A program made the translations under genes and the position numbers. Under the pieces are notes generated by a model. The model saw only the letters and a list, made by a program, of their open reading frames with translations. It ran no database searches and was not told the DNA's origin. Below are positions 8,057 to 15,710 of a stretch of DNA of 36,461 nucleotides, piece by piece (position 1 is the first letter of the stretch; each line of letters begins with the position of its first letter). The stretch comes from Actinomycetes bacterium (GTDB lineage Bacteria; Actinomycetota; Actinomycetes; Actinomycetales; Cellulomonadaceae): contig JAJYCD010000030.1 in assembly GCA_021778635.1 (NCBI GenBank), forward strand, positions 1 through 36,461, written 5' to 3'.

Positions 8057-8695
8057 TCAGAGCGCGCGCGTCAGCGCCTCCGCGCGTTCCTTGATGCCGC
8101 GCAGCATGCGCTGGCTCATGAACCAGCTCACCGCGGACACGGGCTCGACGAGAAGCCCGGCGGTCCGTCTCAGGTACGCGTAGCGCTCCCGCACCACCAG
8201 GCGGGTCGACCCGCCGGTGCCGTCCTGGACCGCGAACGACCAGGTGAAGTCGTACGGGGCGGGCGCCTCGCCGACGGGCACGGCACCCCGCAGGACGAGG
8301 CTCCGCCCTGGCTCCACCTGCACGACGGCGAGCCCGACCTCCGGGTGCAGGTGCACGACGTCGCCCACGGCCACGCCCTGCCAGTCGGGACGGACCGTGT
8401 CGCTGCTGTGGATGTCGCAGCCGATGAGGTTCTCCAGGCAGTCGTAGCTGTAGAACCCGCCCCGGCCCTGACCGAGCTGGGCGACCCAGGCCCAGACGTC
8501 CTCCGGGCGCGCGTCGATCGTGATCGCACGGGTCGAGACCAGGTCGGCTCTCGGCAGCACCGCGTCACCCGGGAGTACGCCGTCCACCTCGGCTCGCGTC
8601 GCCCCCCAGTGGAGCATCCGCGCCCGAGCCGCAGGTGCCGCGAGGAGAGCGACGGCCGACAGTGCGACGCGGCGTCGCCACGGTCGCGGGATCAC
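8057..8695 (-). CDS. SRPBCC-superfamily protein
   Basis: 212 residues with a short N-terminal hydrophobic stretch (about 9-24) followed by a START/SRPBCC-like fold. The first strand has TRAITIDARPEDVWAWV, then QGRGGFYSYDCLENLIGCD, and the protein ends with a long C-terminal helix (MLRGIKERAEALTRAL). Members bind small hydrophobic ligands in a helix-grip cavity; no ligand or enzymatic role is indicated here. The start is uncertain. The GTG at 8695 gives the full hydrophobic N-terminus but has no clear ribosome-binding site, and an internal ATG at about residue 27 (MLHWGATRAEV) is an alternative that would leave a cytosolic protein. It appears to be transcribed alone. Confidence 0.75.
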   Translation of the reverse strand: MIPRPWRRRVALSAVALLAAPAARARMLHWGATRAEVDGVLPGDAVLPRADLVSTRAITIDARPEDVWAWVAQLGQGRGGFYSYDCLENLIGCDIHSSDTVRPDWQGVAVGDVVHLHPEVGLAVVQVEPGRSLVLRGAVPVGEAPAPYDFTWSFAVQDGTGGSTRLVVRERYAYLRRTAGLLVEPVSAVSWFMSQRMLRGIKERAEALTRAL

Positions 8696-8917
8696 GAGGC
8701 ACGCACCATGGGGTCATGGTCGCTGCGCTCACGCGAACGGCGTAAGCGACCAACGTCCTCACCCGCGCGATGATCCCGTTCTGCCGCCGAGCGTGCCCAC
8801 CACGTGATGGACTGCCCCCAGGGTGTGGTGGACCGGTGGCGCGGCCTCCGGCGCCGCCGCTCCCGTCCGGATCATCCCGACACCGCCGAGGACGCGGTGT
8901 CCCGTCATGGAGCCCCG

Positions 8918-9457
8918 ATGACCACTCCCCCTCCCGGCTGGTATCCCGATCCCGAGGGCTCAGGCCTGGCCCGATGGTTCGACGGGCAGGCCTGGACCGC
9001 CCACCGTCAGGCCGCACCGGGCTGGCAGCCCTCCCTCGTTCCTGCGCGACGTCGCAGCAGGGGCAGCATCGTCATGATCGTGGCGGCGTCGGTCATCGGG
9101 GGCATCGTCGCCCTCGGCATCCTCGCCGCGATCGCCGTCCCCGTGTTCCTGAACCAGCGGGCGAAGGCGACGGTGGCCGAGCTCTCCACCCTGACCTGCG
9201 AGACGGTCGCCCAGCAGGCCGTCGCGCTCTCGACGCGGGAGGCGACCGGGGAGCAGATCCCGCTGGTCGACCTCACGGGCACCACGCTCGTCGCGGACGA
9301 TCGAGCGGGGCTCGCGATACCGACCGCGGGCCACGAGTCGCTCGTCATGTCGTGCCGAGGCACCGGCACGTGGAAGGACGGGCTGACGTCCACCGTGACG
9401 GTCGACGTCTACCTCGACTCCCACAGCAAGCGGCTGCTCGACATCAGCTGGGAGTGA
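8918..9457 (+). CDS. DUF2510 protein with type IV pilin-like transmembrane helix
   Basis: 179 residues. The N-terminus PPPGWYPDPEGSGLARWFDGQAWT is a DUF2510 module (WYPDP and a WFDGxxWT tail), followed by a basic linker and a single helix at about 48-73. The end of that helix, ILAAIAVPVFLNQR, is strikingly like the N-terminal helix of type IV pilins and pseudopilins. It is preceded by basic residues but lacks the prepilin G-FTLIE cleavage site and Glu5, so processing is unlikely. The remaining 100 or so residues would be extracytoplasmic and contain two cysteines (LTCETV and MSCRG) that could pair. ATG at 8918 has GGAG about 6 bases upstream and begins exactly at the domain. Function unknown. 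Confidence 0.8.
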   Translation: MTTPPPGWYPDPEGSGLARWFDGQAWTAHRQAAPGWQPSLVPARRRSRGSIVMIVAASVIGGIVALGILAAIAVPVFLNQRAKATVAELSTLTCETVAQQAVALSTREATGEQIPLVDLTGTTLVADDRAGLAIPTAGHESLVMSCRGTGTWKDGLTSTVTVDVYLDSHSKRLLDISWE

Positions 9458-9463
9458 GCTCGG

Positions 9464-11377
9464 TCAGACCGTCCGTGCGCCGAGGACCTCGGAGAGCTGC
9501 CGAGCGAGCGGTTCCTCGAGGATGTCCTCGACCGGCCGCGGCAGGCTCAGGCTCCAGTTGGGCCACTGCGTGATCGTCCCGGGCATGTTCGGGCGCTCGG
9601 CGACGGCCCCGACGTCGTCGAGCGAGGCGAGCACGATCCGCGCCCGGCACTCGGACAGGCGGCGGTACTGCGCCAGGACGGCGCGCGCGACCTCGTCGGG
9701 ACCGATCGGCCCGTCGGGGTCCACCCCCGCCACCGCGGCCAGCTCGCGTCGCACCTGCTCGAGCTGCTCGAAGTTCGCCGGCTTGCCGATGCGCCGCAGG
9801 TCCTCGGTGTCCGAGCCGGTCAACGTGCCGGCGATCGTCGCCTGGTCGTGGGTCGACGACGCCCCCATCGTGGCCTCGGGGAACTGGTCGACCGGGAGCC
9901 GCAGCGCCGCGCGGTAGCCGAGCATGCCGTCGTCCGCCATCGTCTCGCGGACGCCCTCGGCGACCGTGCCCATGTCCTCGCCGACCACCCAGGCGCCGGT
10001 CCGCGACGCCTCGACGCGCAGGATCGCGAGCATCGCCTCGGTTGGGTAGTGGACGTACGCACCCTGGGTGGCCGACGCGCCGGCCGGCACCCAGAACAGC
10101 CGCCAGAGCTGCATGACGTGGTCGATCCGGAGCGCACCGGCGTGCCGCAACGCGACGCGGACCATCTTGATGAACGGGGCGAAGTCGGCGGCCACGAGCG
10201 CGACGGGGTTGATCGGGGGCAACCCCCACTTCTGGCCGTCGATGTTGTGCCGGTCCGGCGGGCACCCGACCTCGAAGTCGAAGCAGACCTCGTCCTGGTT
10301 CGCCCACGCGTCGGCGCTCCACGAGTCGAACCCGACCGCGATGTCCACGACGACGCTCGCGCCGGCCCGGCAGGCGACGGCGAGCTGCCCGTCGGCGACC
10401 CATTGCGCCCAGGCGTAGAAGGCGACCCGATCGCTCCGCAGGTCGCCGGTCGACAGCGCCGTCTCGGGGTGCCGGTCCGCCTCGGGCCACGCGCGCCAGT
10501 TGCTCGTGCCGTAGGTCTCGGCGAGCACGCACCAGGTCGCGAAGCGCGTGAGGTCCTCGCCCTGCTCGGCGATCCACGCGTCGTGCGCGGCGGGCAGCCG
10601 GTCGCGCGTCGCGACCCAGATCCGCTCGAGGGCGGACCGCTTGAGCTCCCACACCGCGTCGCGGTCGATGAGCCGCTCGGCGTTGAGGGCGCTCGCGGCG
10701 GCAGCGAGGTCCGTGAGGTCGACCCGGTCCGCCCCGGGCACCTCCTCGATCGCGACGTGGAGAAGCTGGAGCCACTGCCGCGACGTCGGGGAGTACGGAG
10801 AGGCCTGCTGCCCGGGGGTAGGCGCGGCGGCGTGCACGGGCGAGATCAGCACCGCCGACGCGCCCGCGGCCTTCGCGGCACGCGTGATCGTCGCGAGGTC
10901 GCCGAAGTCGCCGATGCCCCACGACGTGCGGGAGCGTGCGGCGTAGAGCTGGACCGCCCAGCCCCAGCCGCGGGCGGGCTGCGGGAAGCGCGGGGGTGCG
11001 CTCACCACGAAGCGACGACGCCCGTCCGGCGTGTGCAGGTGGTAGTAGCCCACCGGCGGCGCGATGCCCGCCGGGACGTCCACCGCTGCGCCGGTCAGGT
11101 CGACGAGGTCGCCGACGAGCTCCGGGCAGACCGCCCCCGGCGAGCACACGAGCGGCTCGGGTGCGACGCGGCCGGCGCCGACCGCAGCGGCGACCTCGGC
11201 GAGGGTCTCGGCCGGCGGGGTCTGGACGTGCCCGAGCGCGTCGACGTAGCTCTCCGGGATCCCGAGGTCCGCGAGCGAGTGGGCGCCCGCAGCGCCGTGA
11301 CCGACCGCGACGGCCCGGATCGGCGCGCGCAGGTGCGCGTCCGACGCGGGGCGGTGGCGGGTGAGTGCTTCACTCAC
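9464..11377 (-). CDS. malQ: 4-alpha-glucanotransferase (amylomaltase, GH77)
   Basis: 637 residues, within the usual range for long actinobacterial MalQ proteins. It transfers alpha-1,4-glucan segments between maltodextrins in the cytoplasm, releasing glucose. An N-terminal extension of about 110 residues precedes the GH77 barrel, which contains SRTSWGIGDFGD, ASPYSPTSR, the nucleophile region ALRIDHVMQLWRLFW (catalytic Asp) and GEDMGTV (acid/base Glu). GTG at 11377 has AAGGAG about 7 bases upstream. A LacI-family operator sequence lies about 155-170 bp upstream, as expected for maltose-regulon control. The cytoplasmic GH13 enzyme at 21356 may act in the same alpha-glucan metabolism, although it has a different type of regulator. 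The gene ends 6 bases from the convergent DUF2510 gene. Confidence 0.95.
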   Translation of the reverse strand: MSEALTRHRPASDAHLRAPIRAVAVGHGAAGAHSLADLGIPESYVDALGHVQTPPAETLAEVAAAVGAGRVAPEPLVCSPGAVCPELVGDLVDLTGAAVDVPAGIAPPVGYYHLHTPDGRRRFVVSAPPRFPQPARGWGWAVQLYAARSRTSWGIGDFGDLATITRAAKAAGASAVLISPVHAAAPTPGQQASPYSPTSRQWLQLLHVAIEEVPGADRVDLTDLAAAASALNAERLIDRDAVWELKRSALERIWVATRDRLPAAHDAWIAEQGEDLTRFATWCVLAETYGTSNWRAWPEADRHPETALSTGDLRSDRVAFYAWAQWVADGQLAVACRAGASVVVDIAVGFDSWSADAWANQDEVCFDFEVGCPPDRHNIDGQKWGLPPINPVALVAADFAPFIKMVRVALRHAGALRIDHVMQLWRLFWVPAGASATQGAYVHYPTEAMLAILRVEASRTGAWVVGEDMGTVAEGVRETMADDGMLGYRAALRLPVDQFPEATMGASSTHDQATIAGTLTGSDTEDLRRIGKPANFEQLEQVRRELAAVAGVDPDGPIGPDEVARAVLAQYRRLSECRARIVLASLDDVGAVAERPNMPGTITQWPNWSLSLPRPVEDILEEPLARQLSEVLGARTV

Positions 11378-11905
11378 GAGGAGCTCCTTCTGTTCACGCG
11401 CGCCGGGCCGATCGCTCCGTCAGGAGATCGGGCTCCGGTCGATACCGCGGTTCGCCCCGGGGGGACGGCCGTCCGGGTGGGCACCCGGGGCCCGTCGTCG
11501 AGACGAGGGATGAGAACGTCCTGCAAACCGTGTAAGCGTTTGCAGGCTGGCAATCTAAGCGCGCGGGCCACCCGGCGTCAACGGCGTGTTCGCTCGTTGT
11601 CGACCGCACATTCGTCGACCGACCGCACCATCATCAGTCACTCGGGGACCTGCCGACGACCCCGGTCGGGTCACCGTGTGAGCGCGACCATCCGCACCGA
11701 CCCGCCCGGCCATCGCGCGGCGTCGACCCGCGGGGTCCTGACGTGCGCAAACCCGGCTCGCCACCGGCGGTGTTCGCCGTGAGCGATCAGGACCGTGCGG
11801 CCCGTGCGTGGCGAGGCTCACGCCGGTCCGGGAACAGGGGGCGATCCGCCCTCGGTCGCACCGGACCGTGAGAACTCGTCGATGATCCGGGCGGACTGAG
11901 CGACG
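11378..11905. other. Divergent intergenic region between malQ and the beta-propeller gene
   Basis: This 528-bp gap holds the LacI-type operator at 11520-11546 and must contain promoters for both divergent genes. Nothing else recognisable (RNA gene, additional coding sequence or repeat) is seen between 11547 and 11905. Confidence 0.6.
11520..11546. promoter_or_regulatory. LacI-family operator upstream of malQ
   Basis: TGTAAGCGTTTGCA (11531-11544) is a CG-centred dyad that fits the LacI/GalR operator pattern TGnAAnCGnTTnCA. It lies within a larger perfect 9-bp repeat, CCTGCAAAC (11520-11528) and GTTTGCAGG (11538-11546). The position upstream of malQ suggests control by a MalR-like repressor, which is not encoded in this window. 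Confidence 0.65.
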
Positions 11906-13498
11906 ATGGCAGGTATGGGGACGCCCGAGGGGTCGCGGGACCGCAGCCCGTCCGCGCGCTTTCTCGACGTCGAGCTCGTGGACGACGCGGGGGGCTCGCC
12001 GCACGCGGGCAGTGCCGCACCTGCCGCACTGGCCGCATCCGCCGCATCTGCCGCACTGGCCGCATCCGCCGCATCCGCCGCATCCGCCGCATCTGCGGCG
12101 CCCAGCGGTCGGGCCGTCAGAGTCGTGCGCCGCTGGTGGTGGCGGGTCGCGGTCGCCGTCGTCGTCGTGCTCGCCGTGACGTCCGTGGTCGCCGACCGCC
12201 TCGACGCGGCACGGCTGGCGAGGCTCGCCGGTGTCGCCGGGGTCGTCGCGCCCCTGGGCGGCCCGCCCCACGCGGAGTGGAGCACGACGGACGGCGTATG
12301 GTCCACGCCGATCGAGACGGCCGGTCGCCTCGTCTTCGCCACCCCACGCTCCGACCACGGCACGGACGTCGTGGCTCTCGACGCAGGGACAGGCACCGAG
12401 GACTGGCGAGCGCCCCTGGACCCACCCGCCGCGGACACGACCGCCTCCCTCACCAGCAGCTGCGTCGCCGTCTCGGCGTCCGGCGCGACCCCCCGCCCGC
12501 TCGTCGCGTGCCTCGCCGGGCTGTTCCTGTTCAACGGCTCCGGTGGCGGCACCGCCTCCGTGACGACGCGGTCGGCGCACCTGGAGCTGATCGACGCGGC
12601 GTCGGGTGCGATCGTCCGGGACGCGCCGACGGCTCCCACGACGGCCATCGGGGCGATCGGCACCGACCTGCTCCGCGTCGACCTCGCCACGGACGGTCAC
12701 CTCCGGGTCGTGCGGACGGACCCCCTCGCGACGACGCCGCGGTGGACGTTCACGAGCCCGACCGCGTGGCGTGCCGTCGACGGGACGGTGCCGGCGATCG
12801 ACGTCGAAGCCGGACGGATCTTCGTCGGTGGAGGGAGGTCCGGGTGGGTGGTGCTCTCCTCGGACGGCACCCTGGTCAGGGCGGGCGACCCCGCGGTGGG
12901 CTCCGGACGGGTCGCCGGTTTCACCGGCCGGTCGCTTTTCACCGAGTCGACGTCCTCCGCGGCGGACGCTGCACGGACGGACGTCCTCGACCTCTCCACG
13001 GGAAGATCGGTCACCGTCGCGGGCGACCTCGCCGGCCCGTCCCCGGACGACCGGTCGCTGCCGGACCTCGTCCTGACCTGGACGAGGGACAGCCTCGTCG
13101 CCTCGGACGTCACGACGGGCGCGACCCGGTGGTCGACGCCGCTACGCGTCAACGGGCAGGGGTCCACCTTCCTCCGCGGCGGCGGTCAGGTGATGGTGGT
13201 CGACGAGCACGTCGTCGTCGACGACGCGCGGTCCCTGCGCATGATCGACGGGCGGTCCGGCGCGGTGGTCTGGGAGCATCGCCACGCGACACCGATCGAC
13301 CGAGGTGCCGCGACCGACGGCACCGTGGTCGTCGCCGTCACCACCGAGTCGAACAGCACCGCGACCATGACCGCGTACGGGGTGGCGGACGGTCTGCCGC
13401 GCTGGTCGGTCTCCGTGCCGCCGCCCACCCAGCAGCTCACGACTCTCGGCAGGAGCCTGGTCGTCGTCACGCCGGGGCGCATCACGATCTGGGGCTAG
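11906..13498 (+). CDS. Membrane-anchored PQQ-like beta-propeller protein
   Basis: 530 residues. A cytosolic N-terminus of about 70 residues carries nine tandem Ala-Ala-Ser/Leu/Pro triplets, followed by a basic stretch (RAVRVVRRWWWR) and one transmembrane helix (about 76-95). The rest is extracytoplasmic and contains repeated blades of the PQQ-binding-like type, with motifs such as VVALDAGTGTEDWRAPL, DVTTGATRWSTPL and MIDGRSGAVVWEH. Such propellers usually act as protein-interaction or sensor scaffolds; the pyrroloquinoline quinone ligand itself is not implied. No catalytic residue is apparent. ATG at 11906 is weakly supported and an in-frame ATG at 11915 is possible. No operon partner is evident. 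Confidence 0.85.
   Translation: MAGMGTPEGSRDRSPSARFLDVELVDDAGGSPHAGSAAPAALAASAASAALAASAASAASAASAAPSGRAVRVVRRWWWRVAVAVVVVLAVTSVVADRLDAARLARLAGVAGVVAPLGGPPHAEWSTTDGVWSTPIETAGRLVFATPRSDHGTDVVALDAGTGTEDWRAPLDPPAADTTASLTSSCVAVSASGATPRPLVACLAGLFLFNGSGGGTASVTTRSAHLELIDAASGAIVRDAPTAPTTAIGAIGTDLLRVDLATDGHLRVVRTDPLATTPRWTFTSPTAWRAVDGTVPAIDVEAGRIFVGGGRSGWVVLSSDGTLVRAGDPAVGSGRVAGFTGRSLFTESTSSAADAARTDVLDLSTGRSVTVAGDLAGPSPDDRSLPDLVLTWTRDSLVASDVTTGATRWSTPLRVNGQGSTFLRGGGQVMVVDEHVVVDDARSLRMIDGRSGAVVWEHRHATPIDRGAATDGTVVVAVTTESNSTATMTAYGVADGLPRWSVSVPPPTQQLTTLGRSLVVVTPGRITIWG
12014..12094 (+). repeat. Nine copies of a 9-bp coding repeat
   Basis: Nine tandem units of gccgca(tcc/tct/ctg/cct) encode Ala-Ala-Xaa triplets in the cytosolic tail of the beta-propeller protein. 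The unit length is a multiple of three, so expansion or contraction keeps the frame. Confidence 0.85.
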
Positions 13499-13568
13499 CG
13501 CGCCCGGCGACGACCACGAGCCGCATGGTCGGTGCCCGCGACGTCCCCGGCCGGCGCGACAATGGAGC

Positions 13569-14699
13569 ATGACGTCGTCGTCCGCCGCGCCGCCCGGGAC
13601 CGGCCCGCGGGGGGTGGACCCGGTCCACCTCGAGCGCGCCTGGGACCTCGTCGTGCGGCGGGGCGCACCGGCTCAGCTCTGCGTGATCCGCGACGGGCGG
13701 GTGGTGCTCGACCGCTCGTACCGGTGCGACCCGGACGCGCTGTTCTGGATCTTCTCGGCGGGCAAGCCGTACACCGCGATGCTGGTCCACCTGCTCGCCG
13801 AGCGAGGGGAGCTGGACCTCGACGACCCGGTCGCCCGGTGGTGGCCGGAGTTCGCACAGCACGGCAAGGACCGCATCACGATCCGCCACGTGCTGCAGCA
13901 CCGGGCCGGGCTGCCGACGGCCGGCAGCTTCCTCGGCGACGCGCTCGCGATCGCGGACTGGGACCGGTCGGTGCACCGGATCGAGCGGGCGCACCCGCGC
14001 TGGCCGGCCGGGGAGGTCCCCGCCTACGAGATCCTCACGTTCGGGTTCATCCTCGGCGAGCTCGTCCGGCGGGTCACCGGCGTACCGGTGGCCGACCTGC
14101 TCCGCACCGAGCTCCTCGAACCGCTCGCGGTGCACGACACCTACCTCGGCCTGCCCGACTCCGCCTGGTCGCGGCACGTCCCGCTGCGGATCCGTGGGCC
14201 GCTCGGACTGCCGACGCAGGTGGTCCTCAACCAGCGGCGGACGCGTCGCGCCGTCATCCCGTCCGCCGGGATCTCGACGACGGCGCGCGACCTCGGCGCG
14301 TTCTACGACATGCTCCTGAACGACGGACGGGTCCGCCTGGCGGGGTCGGCCGGGGAGCCGACGGGCACGGTGATCCTGCGCCCCGAGACCGTCGCGGCGG
14401 CGCGGGTCGCGACGAGCCACGACGAGGTCGACCGGTTCGCGGGCTTCGCGATGCGCTGGTCGCAGGGCTTCCAGCTCGGTGGCGCCGGCAGCCCGGCCGA
14501 CCTGCGCGGGAGCCTGGGGCGGCTCAACCGCCCCCGGGCGTTCGGGCACAACGGCAGCAGCTGCTGCATCGGGTGGGCGGACCCGGACTCCGGGATCGTG
14601 TTCGCCTACGTCAGCAACAGGTTCGACGGCCGACGCGCGGGGGCGGACCACCAGCTCGCGCTCGCCGGGGCGGTGCTCGAGGCGTGCGGGTCCCGATGA
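13569..14699 (+). CDS. Serine hydrolase, beta-lactamase/class C-like
   Basis: 376 residues with no signal peptide, so probably cytoplasmic. The penicillin-binding/esterase fold is shown by the SxxK motif SAGK (Ser63 and Lys66), the Tyr-containing motif PAYEILTFGF (Tyr153, equivalent to YxN) and HNGSS near the C-terminus, in place of KTG. These residues define the beta-lactamase-related serine hydrolase family, which includes esterases, D-aminopeptidases and LACTB-like enzymes; antibiotic hydrolysis should not be assumed. ATG at 13569 lies 7-8 bases after a weak acaat element and has a nearby GGAG, so a leaderless or near-leaderless transcript is possible. It follows the beta-propeller gene by 70 bp on the same strand. 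Confidence 0.88.
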   Translation: MTSSSAAPPGTGPRGVDPVHLERAWDLVVRRGAPAQLCVIRDGRVVLDRSYRCDPDALFWIFSAGKPYTAMLVHLLAERGELDLDDPVARWWPEFAQHGKDRITIRHVLQHRAGLPTAGSFLGDALAIADWDRSVHRIERAHPRWPAGEVPAYEILTFGFILGELVRRVTGVPVADLLRTELLEPLAVHDTYLGLPDSAWSRHVPLRIRGPLGLPTQVVLNQRRTRRAVIPSAGISTTARDLGAFYDMLLNDGRVRLAGSAGEPTGTVILRPETVAAARVATSHDEVDRFAGFAMRWSQGFQLGGAGSPADLRGSLGRLNRPRAFGHNGSSCCIGWADPDSGIVFAYVSNRFDGRRAGADHQLALAGAVLEACGSR

Positions 14700-14738
14700 C
14701 CGCCCGCAAGCTCCAACCTGACCGCGCAGAACGTCTTC

Positions 14739-14778
14739 TTCTCGTGACGTGCCGATGATTGTCGGTACATCACGAGAA
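14739..14778. promoter_or_regulatory. 17-bp inverted repeat upstream of the HTH-nucleotidyltransferase gene
   Basis: The arms 14739-14755 (ttctcgtgacgtgccga) and 14762-14778 match at 15 of 17 positions across a 6-base spacer. A third, direct copy of the half-site core (tcgggacgtgac, 14782-14793) abuts the GTG start at 14797. This arrangement suggests an operator for autoregulation by the wHTH protein. It could alternatively act as a hairpin 40 bases past the serine hydrolase stop, but no T-tract follows. Confidence 0.5.
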
Positions 14779-14796
14779 TAGTCGGGACGTGACGTC

Positions 14797-15420
14797 GTGG
14801 ATCTGACGAGGCCGTTGGCGGTGGTCACTCCCACCCTCGACGCGGCCGTGCTGCACGCTCTGGCAGCCACAACGGCACAGGCGAGCGGCGCTCAGGTCCA
14901 CCGGATGGCCGGGGTCGGGAGTGCCGACGGCGTGCGCAACGCCCTCGCCCGCCTCGTCGGGCAGGGCATCGTCCTCGCGGAAGAACATCCGAGCGCCACC
15001 TTCTATCGCTTCAACCGAGAGCACGTGGCCGCCGAGGCCATCCTGGCGCTGACCCGACTGCGCACGACGATCATCGAGCGCATCACCGACGCGGTGTCGA
15101 CGTGGTCCGTGGAACCCGTGCACGTAAGCCTGTTCGGCTCCTTCGCCCGTGCGGAGGCGACGACGGCCAGCGACATCGACCTCTTGGTCGTGTTCGACAC
15201 CGAAACGACCGACGATCACGACGCGAGAGCCGCGCAGGTCGACGAGCTGGCCGCCGACATCCTGCGTTGGACCGGAAATCACGCGCACATCGTTGACAGC
15301 ACGCCCGACGTCCTCGCTCGGATGGTGTCCGAGGATGACCCCCTCGTGGCGTCATGGCGGGTCGACCATCTCAACCTGACGGGGATCCGCTTGCTCGATC
15401 TCCTCCGGCGCCTCTCGTGA
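14797..15420 (+). CDS. Winged-helix/MNT nucleotidyltransferase (antitoxin-like)
   Basis: 207 residues. The first 75 or so form a winged-helix-like DNA-binding region (VRNALARLVGQGIVLAEE). A minimal nucleotidyltransferase domain follows with the signature GSFARAEATTASDIDLLVVF: the GS at 114-115 and the metal-binding Asp pair at 126 and 128. MNT proteins of this sort usually pair with a HEPN protein, and in studied MntA/HepT systems the MNT AMPylates the HEPN RNase to neutralise it. The GTG start at 14797 is immediately preceded by three repeats of a candidate operator. The stop overlaps the GTG of a 61-codon gene by 4 bases, so the two are translationally coupled. The catalytic signature looks intact. 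Confidence 0.85.
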   Translation: MDLTRPLAVVTPTLDAAVLHALAATTAQASGAQVHRMAGVGSADGVRNALARLVGQGIVLAEEHPSATFYRFNREHVAAEAILALTRLRTTIIERITDAVSTWSVEPVHVSLFGSFARAEATTASDIDLLVVFDTETTDDHDARAAQVDELAADILRWTGNHAHIVDSTPDVLARMVSEDDPLVASWRVDHLNLTGIRLLDLLRRLS

Positions 15421-15602
15421 GTCCGCGCGGAGCCTCCCGGACCACCCGGTGCACGTCCGCCGAGGCGCGCAGCCGCCGCACACAAGCCCGTGCCTTCATC
15501 GACGTCGCCGAGATGGTCCTCGGCGAGCCGCCGGAACGGACCGACGCGCAGGCACTCGTTCGCCAAGCCCGAACCCTGGTCGAGGCCGCCGAGCTGCTCT
15601 GA
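15417..15602 (+). CDS. Very short coupled protein, possible HEPN-partner remnant
   Basis: 61 residues starting at a GTG that overlaps the upstream stop (GTGA). It begins with SAEARSRRTQARAFIDVAEM, which resembles the N-terminal helix of HEPN-type proteins that follow MNT genes. It ends with DAQALVRQARTLVEAAELL, which resembles their C-terminal helix. The central part of such a protein, normally about 70-80 residues including the RX4-6H catalytic motif, is absent. No histidine is present at all, so HEPN RNase activity is not expected. An in-frame internal deletion is the simplest explanation. A genuine small protein of different origin cannot be excluded, since the family comparison is from memory. 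Confidence 0.55.
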   Translation: MSPRGASRTTRCTSAEARSRRTQARAFIDVAEMVLGEPPERTDAQALVRQARTLVEAAELL

Positions 15603-15710
15603 GGCGCCGCGAGTATCCGGAAGCCTTCTCGGAGACCCCGGGCACCATCGTGCGGCCGTGCCGCGTGCCGATGCCCCGATGCGCGTGCCACGCGTCCCTA
15701 CGCTAGGCGG

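Noticed and set aside
5082-8183. A plus-strand open frame of more than 1,000 codons over the GT2 and GH18 genes
   Set aside because: It is antisense to two well-supported genes. Its product is Arg/Asp/Val-rich with no domain, as expected from the complement of GC-rich coding DNA.
12014-12094. Repeat array as a CRISPR
   Set aside because: The units are 9 bp without spacers, and they lie in frame inside a coding sequence.
13569-14699. Annotation of the serine hydrolase as an antibiotic-resistance beta-lactamase
   Set aside because: It lacks a signal peptide and the motifs fit the broad esterase/peptidase group. Sequence alone does not support drug hydrolysis.
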